64,000 bases of DNA. It comes from Endomychus coccineus. Its lineage: Eukaryota > Arthropoda > Insecta > Coleoptera > Endomychidae. The notes below the pieces were generated by a model that was not told where the DNA came from, did not search any database, and saw only the letters and a list, made by a program, of their open reading frames with translations. The position numbers were made by a program, and so were the translations under genes. Where the stretch lies: assembly GCA_958510875.1 (NCBI GenBank), contig OY294069.1:164547111-164611110 (forward strand), read 5' to 3'. Position 1 is the stretch's first letter. Each line of letters opens with the position of its first letter. Of the stretch, positions 59,746 through 64,000 are shown piece by piece.

Positions 59746-61000
59746 TTAAAGTAACTTTCCGAAATCAATTTATTCCACAGATACATAATTGAAATATCGT
59801 GATAAAGTGAAAAAAATCACTGCTGATGACGAAATTACCTTTAAAAGGAGATGTCTCGAGGGGGTAATACCATTCAGAACTTCAGAGCAGCGGTTCCTTG
59901 TGAGATAGTGTATTATATCAGCGTAAAATATAGGACGATAGACTTACGTGTATGTGTTTCAATAATTTTCTATTTTCCTCATAGTTTGTAAAATGGATTC
60001 TTTTGAAAAAATCACCCTGTAAATGTAACATTCCAACGTATCACCTACTCCTTACAAATGGAAACAGACAAACATAATTGATCAGTATGAGTTAGTAATT
60101 CACCATAATCACGATTATATACTTTTGTCTATCGTATTGTAAGATATTATTACAGATAAAGATTTTATCGAATTAATATTCCTTCCTTCTCAGATATTAT
60201 GTTATTACTGTACCCGAAAATAAAATCCTGGCAATTTTATTCATATGGGAGAGAAAATTTCGAAATAATTGAGGTTTGTACGCTTATGGCGGTCGATAAT
60301 TTCGTGCTCAACTGTTCTGGTTTGTTGTGTTATTGACCGTTCAAGTCTCCATGTAATTTGTGAGTTATTTTATAATATACCACATTAAATAAAGATGAAC
60401 AGGGGCAGACGGACAATTTTAACTTGTCGATGATAGACTTGGCCTTGTTGATTATTATGTTTCTTTCCGAAAAAGAACCGTTATTGAACATTCAGGTGAA
60501 ATATTATTGTGCAAACTAACTAATAACATGAATCAATAATTACGACAAATTTTTGATTTGAAACGTTAGTGTGTTTCAATTTTGCTCATTTCAAATGTAA
60601 TAATTGGGAAACATAAGCCAACTATACTCATTTATCCCTGAAGTGTACACTTTCATGAGGCCGAAACTGAGCTTGTTCACCAACCAATATGTATGTGATT
60701 TTGCAAAACGTGTGGTTTTCATGAACACATTTCCCCATTCGTCAGCGTTTATAATATGGAACAATTATTTACTGAATTTGCTCAAATTACAAGACTTTGC
60801 GGACAGATCGATCTTTTGTTAGACCCTTCTTGGTTCCTTGAAGATATCGGAGTCAAAATTTAGAGTCTCCTTCATCGTTCTTCGATGAAAATCAAAATTG
60901 ATGATTTTGTTCGTCCATATTTAAACACAAATAACTAAAACAATTGATCTGCTATTTTTGTGAACATGTCAAACTAATTGAGTTATTTCGTTGGTTTTAG

Positions 61001-61029
61001 GTAAGCCGTCCGGTACACGCAAAGGATGA
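61001..61029 (+). CDS. PRDM-family zinc-finger gene, 29-nt terminal coding exon
   Basis: The sequence TTGGTTTTAG|GTAAGCCG gives an acceptor whose phase (2 nt completing Gly) matches the donor at 49224. Joined, it reads HTG-KPSGTRKG and then TGA, a short basic tail after finger 5. The total joined coding length from 9712 is 897 nt (299 codons), with no frame conflict. A polyadenylation signal lies 145 nt downstream. The T-rich acceptor, matching phase, the expected KP of a finger linker and the nearby polyadenylation signal together make this likely. It is not proven, because such a short exon can arise by chance. The 11.8-kb intron before it holds the LINE-derived satellite. Confidence 0.7.
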
Positions 61030-61173
61030 AACTTTTCGTTATTCAAAATTATAAAGCTGTTGTAAGTGATTTAGATGTAATTAATTTATATATAATTATT
61101 GTTATCAAAATTTTATAATTTATCTATTTACAAATTATCATTTTATATCACGTATTGTAAAAAATGTATATAA

Positions 61174-61179
61174 AATAAA
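61174..61179 (+). promoter_or_regulatory. Polyadenylation signal AATAAA of the PRDM-family gene
   Basis: A canonical AATAAA sits 145 nt after the stop codon at 61029, in an AT-rich 3' untranslated region. T-rich sequence follows within 30-50 nt. AATAAA is frequent in AT-rich DNA, so support comes mainly from its position. Confidence 0.6.
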
Positions 61180-61340
61180 CGAATTTATTAAAATAGATTG
61201 ATTTTTATTAACACAACATTCTCTCTACCATAGGCAACATCATATTTTCAAAACATTCGGGCTTTCATTTCTCTAATTCATTTATAATGAAGTACCGGAT
61301 GGGATACTAAAACCAAGTCTTACCTCATTCACGATCCAAT

Positions 61341-63407
61341 AATTATTTCTTGAGATCTTAGTGTTTTATAATTAATTCTTTGATGAAAGTACATCTTTAG
61401 AATCCTGTAGTCTTTATAATTATTGTAAATGAACATAATAAATTACTTCATAGGGCTTCCCAGAATTATCATTAGAATTACTTCATGAATAATGGGGAAA
61501 TTTTATTCATATTTGAGATTATTTGAATATTAATAATAGTAATATTATCAAATTTAATAAATCCTGCAGTTAGTTGTATGGATCAATGTGCCACCAAACA
61601 TTTTTTCCTCGAAGTATAACATTTGGAGTATGAGTCTTTACTTGGAGCAGAAACATTCAAAGTTGAGTTTACAAATCTGAACAAGAATAAAAATTCTTTT
61701 TAGATATCTCCATTCTATGCTCTATGCATATGATCCGCCAAAAGATTTTATCTATTTGTTCTATACCCATGTTACAGTACGTAAAACCATTACCAGTTGC
61801 TGGAACAATCATTACCAGATGCTATTATTCATAGTGAATAGATCCATCTTCTGGATCTGAAAGGTGAAATTTCGAAACTTCAAGCATATACCCGATTAAA
61901 ACCGTAGTGCTGTTATGTCTGGATATAAATCTGTCTTCTAAGGAACTAGAGACAGTTGACATTTTGTTCATAAATAGTTCTCGTTTTATGTTTACTTTTC
62001 TTTCTATACTCATTGAAGGTACTCATTGCAATTATTTCTTGAGATCTTAGTGTTTTATAATTAATTCTTTGATGGAAGTACATCTTTAGAATCCTGTAGT
62101 CTTTATAATTATTGTAAATGAACATAATAAATTACTTCATAGGGCTTCCCAGAATTATCATTAGAATTACTTCATGAATAATGGGGAAATTTTATTCATA
62201 TTTGAGATTATTTGAATATTAATAATAGTAATATTATCAAATTTAATAAATCCTGCAGTTAGTTGTATGGATCAATGTGCCACCAAACATTTTTTCCTCG
62301 AAGTATAACATTTGGAGTATGAGTCTTTACTTGGAGCAGAAACATTCAAAGTTGAGTTTACAAATCTGAACAAGAATAAAAATTCTTTTTAGATATTTCC
62401 ATTCTATGCTCTATGCATATGATCCGCCAAAAGATTTTATCTATTTGTTCTATACCCATGTTACAGTGCGTAAAACCATTACCAGTTGCTGGAACAATCA
62501 TTACCAAATGCTATTATTCATAGTGAATAGATCCATCTTCTGGATCTGAAAGGTGAAATTTCGAAACTTCAAGCATATACCCGATTAAAACCATAGTGCT
62601 GTTATGTCTGGATATAAATCTGTCTTCTAAGGAACTAGAGACATTTGACATTTTGTTCATAAATAGTTCTCGTTTTATGTTTACTTTTCTTTCTATACTC
62701 ATTGAAGGTACTCATTGCAATTATTTCTTGAGATCTTAGTGTTTTATAATTAATTCTTTGATGGAAGTACATCTTTAGAATCCTGTAGTCTTTATAATTA
62801 TTGTAAATGAACATAATAAATTACTTCATAGGGCTTCCCAGAATTATCATTAGAATTACTTCATGAATAATGGGGAAATTTTATTCATATTTGAGATTAT
62901 TTGAATATTTATAATAGTAATATTATCAAATTTAATAAATCCTGCAGTTAGTTGTATGGATCAATAAGCCACCAAACATTTTTTCCTCGAAGTGTAACAT
63001 TTGGAGTATGAGTCTTTACTTGGAGCAGAAACATTCAAAGTTGAGTTTACAAATCTGAACAAGAATAAAAATTCTTTTTAGATATTTCCATTCTATGCTC
63101 TATGCATATGATCCGCCAAAAGATTTCATCTATTTGTTCTATACCCATGTTACAGTGCGTAAAACCATTACCAGTTGCTGGAACAATCATTACCAAATGC
63201 TATTATTCATAGTGAATAGATCCATCTTCTGGATCTGAAAGGTGAAATTTCGAAACTTCAAGCATATACCCGATTAAAACCATAGTGCTGTTATGTCTTG
63301 ATATAAATCTGTCTTCTAAGGAACTAGAGACATTTGACATTTTGTTCATAAATGGTTCTCGTTTTATGTTTACTTTTCTTTCTATACTCATTGAAGGTAC
63401 TCATTGC
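61341..63407. repeat. Three tandem copies of a 689-bp unit
   Basis: Copies run 61341-62029, 62030-62718 and 62719-63407, each starting AATTATTTCTTGAGATCTTA. They differ at only a handful of positions, so the triplication is recent. Each carries the same 62-codon minus-strand frame (start MSIERKVNIKRE), spaced exactly 689 bases apart. Its conservation follows from the duplication and is not evidence for a gene. The array begins about 160 bases after the polyadenylation signal of the PRDM-family gene. Confidence 0.95.
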
Positions 63408-63469
63408 AATCGACATGAAAAAATTATCCATTTTGATCCTTTCTAGACTATTTTCAAGATAATGCCTGA

Positions 63470-64000
63470 TAATCTGTAATCTGTAATCGCTTGAAGTGCG
63501 ACATACGGGGCAGTTCCCTCCAGTAGGCTTGGTGCTCTGTCTCGAGCCATTTTTGAATAACAGATTTTGCTGTGGCATGAGAGATGACACCGGTTGGCTC
63601 TGTTCCAATCAGTGGTTGTTCCGCCCCCGCTTTAGCGAGTGCGACGACATTTTCAGTCCCTTCTCGTCTGGTTTTGTCAGACTCCCATACGAGTGTCACT
63701 CTATTGGGGTTCTTTACTAGTGCCGTTAGTTATTTTACCATATCGAGTACACTTTGTGAGGTGATTATGATGACTCCAGTGTTTTAAGCACTGTTAGGTT
63801 GCTCACTATGATTGTGGTTTGTCTATTCTCATAGGCTCTCTCCCTCATAATTCGAGCACATGTTGTAATTGCTACTTTTTTTGCTTGGAATTCTGTCGCA
63901 AGTGTCCCTAGGTTCAAAGAAATTATTTCTCCTTGGTCCGTTGTCTCGGCTAGTCCAGCATCTGTACTTTTCTTGGTTCTTATTGCAATCGACATGAAAA
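63470..64000 (-). mobile_element. LINE 3' half, copy 3, running to the window edge
   Basis: The minus strand reads TEKSTDAGLAETTDQ-like RNase H sequence near 63950, then VALAKAGAEQPLIGTEPTGV and KSVIQKWLETEHQAYWRELP. It closely matches copy 1 at 23.5-24.0 kb. It is cut at about 63480 next to a duplicated ATCTGTAATC word. The final 19 bases of the window repeat a word found at 63402. Confidence 0.75.

Larger units (their letters stand above)
56494..61000. other. Second half of the last intron
   Basis: 56570-57010 is less AT-rich and not obviously transposon-derived (words AGGCCTGCAAACTGGCTTGC and GGCGTAGATTGGATTCAG), so it could be regulatory. 57801-58889 and 59746-61000 are AT-rich without recognised genes. 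A 61-codon frame at 57967-58152 has no motif I recognise. Confidence 0.45.

Noticed and set aside
61825..63391. Three identical 62-codon minus frames starting MSIERKVNIKRE
   Set aside because: Their conservation is explained by the recent 689-bp triplication, and no domain is present.

Overview
This is AT-rich animal nuclear DNA, most likely from an insect and perhaps a beetle. Three things point that way: short introns-plus-exons gene structure with GT-AG splicing, CCTAA (TTAGG-type) repeats, and a mixture of decayed transposons (mariner, MULE, Crypton, hAT, Penelope-like, several LINE clades) usual in insect genomes. The species call is inference. No bacterial genes, CRISPR array or rRNA were seen.

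The one clear host gene is on the + strand and spans most of the window. It is a PRDM-family transcription regulator: a PR/SET domain exon (9712-9994), an exon with a PLDLS CtBP-binding motif and zinc finger 1 (24405-24653), an exon with fingers 2-3 (26472-26641), an exon with fingers 4-5 (49059-49224), and a 29-nt terminal coding exon (61001-61029) followed by a polyadenylation signal at 61174. All splice phases agree, and the joined pieces give 299 codons ending in a stop. The start of the gene lies upstream, either in an exon I could not identify or outside the window.

Everything else is intron or flank filled with mobile DNA. 1-9.7 kb: an AAGACC repeat, a mariner end, an interrupted segmental duplication, a MULE-like element, a foldback element, a Crypton recombinase tail, a Penelope GIY-YIG tail, and a tRNA-Ser fragment joined to a LINE. 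10-24.4 kb (intron after the PR exon): a Penelope 3' end, a foldback, three LINE relics, a hAT relic, a MITE, and an unrecognised 119-codon ORF beside a LINE. 26.6-49 kb: Penelope and LINE pieces, a tandem duplication, CCTAA repeats, two mariners, a GC-rich TIR element with tRNA-like boxes, and a MULE transposase. 49.2-61 kb: a 5.2-kb TIR-bounded element enclosing a LINE whose 3' coding end has been amplified into an 18-unit, 189-bp tandem array. 61.3-64 kb: a 689-bp triplication and a further LINE copy.

The most unusual items are the LINE-tail satellite inside a TIR element, the micro terminal exon of the PRDM gene, the MULE element with its empty site visible in a nearby duplicate, and the tRNA-Ser/LINE junction. 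All sequence comparisons here were made by eye, so the boundaries of decayed elements are approximate.
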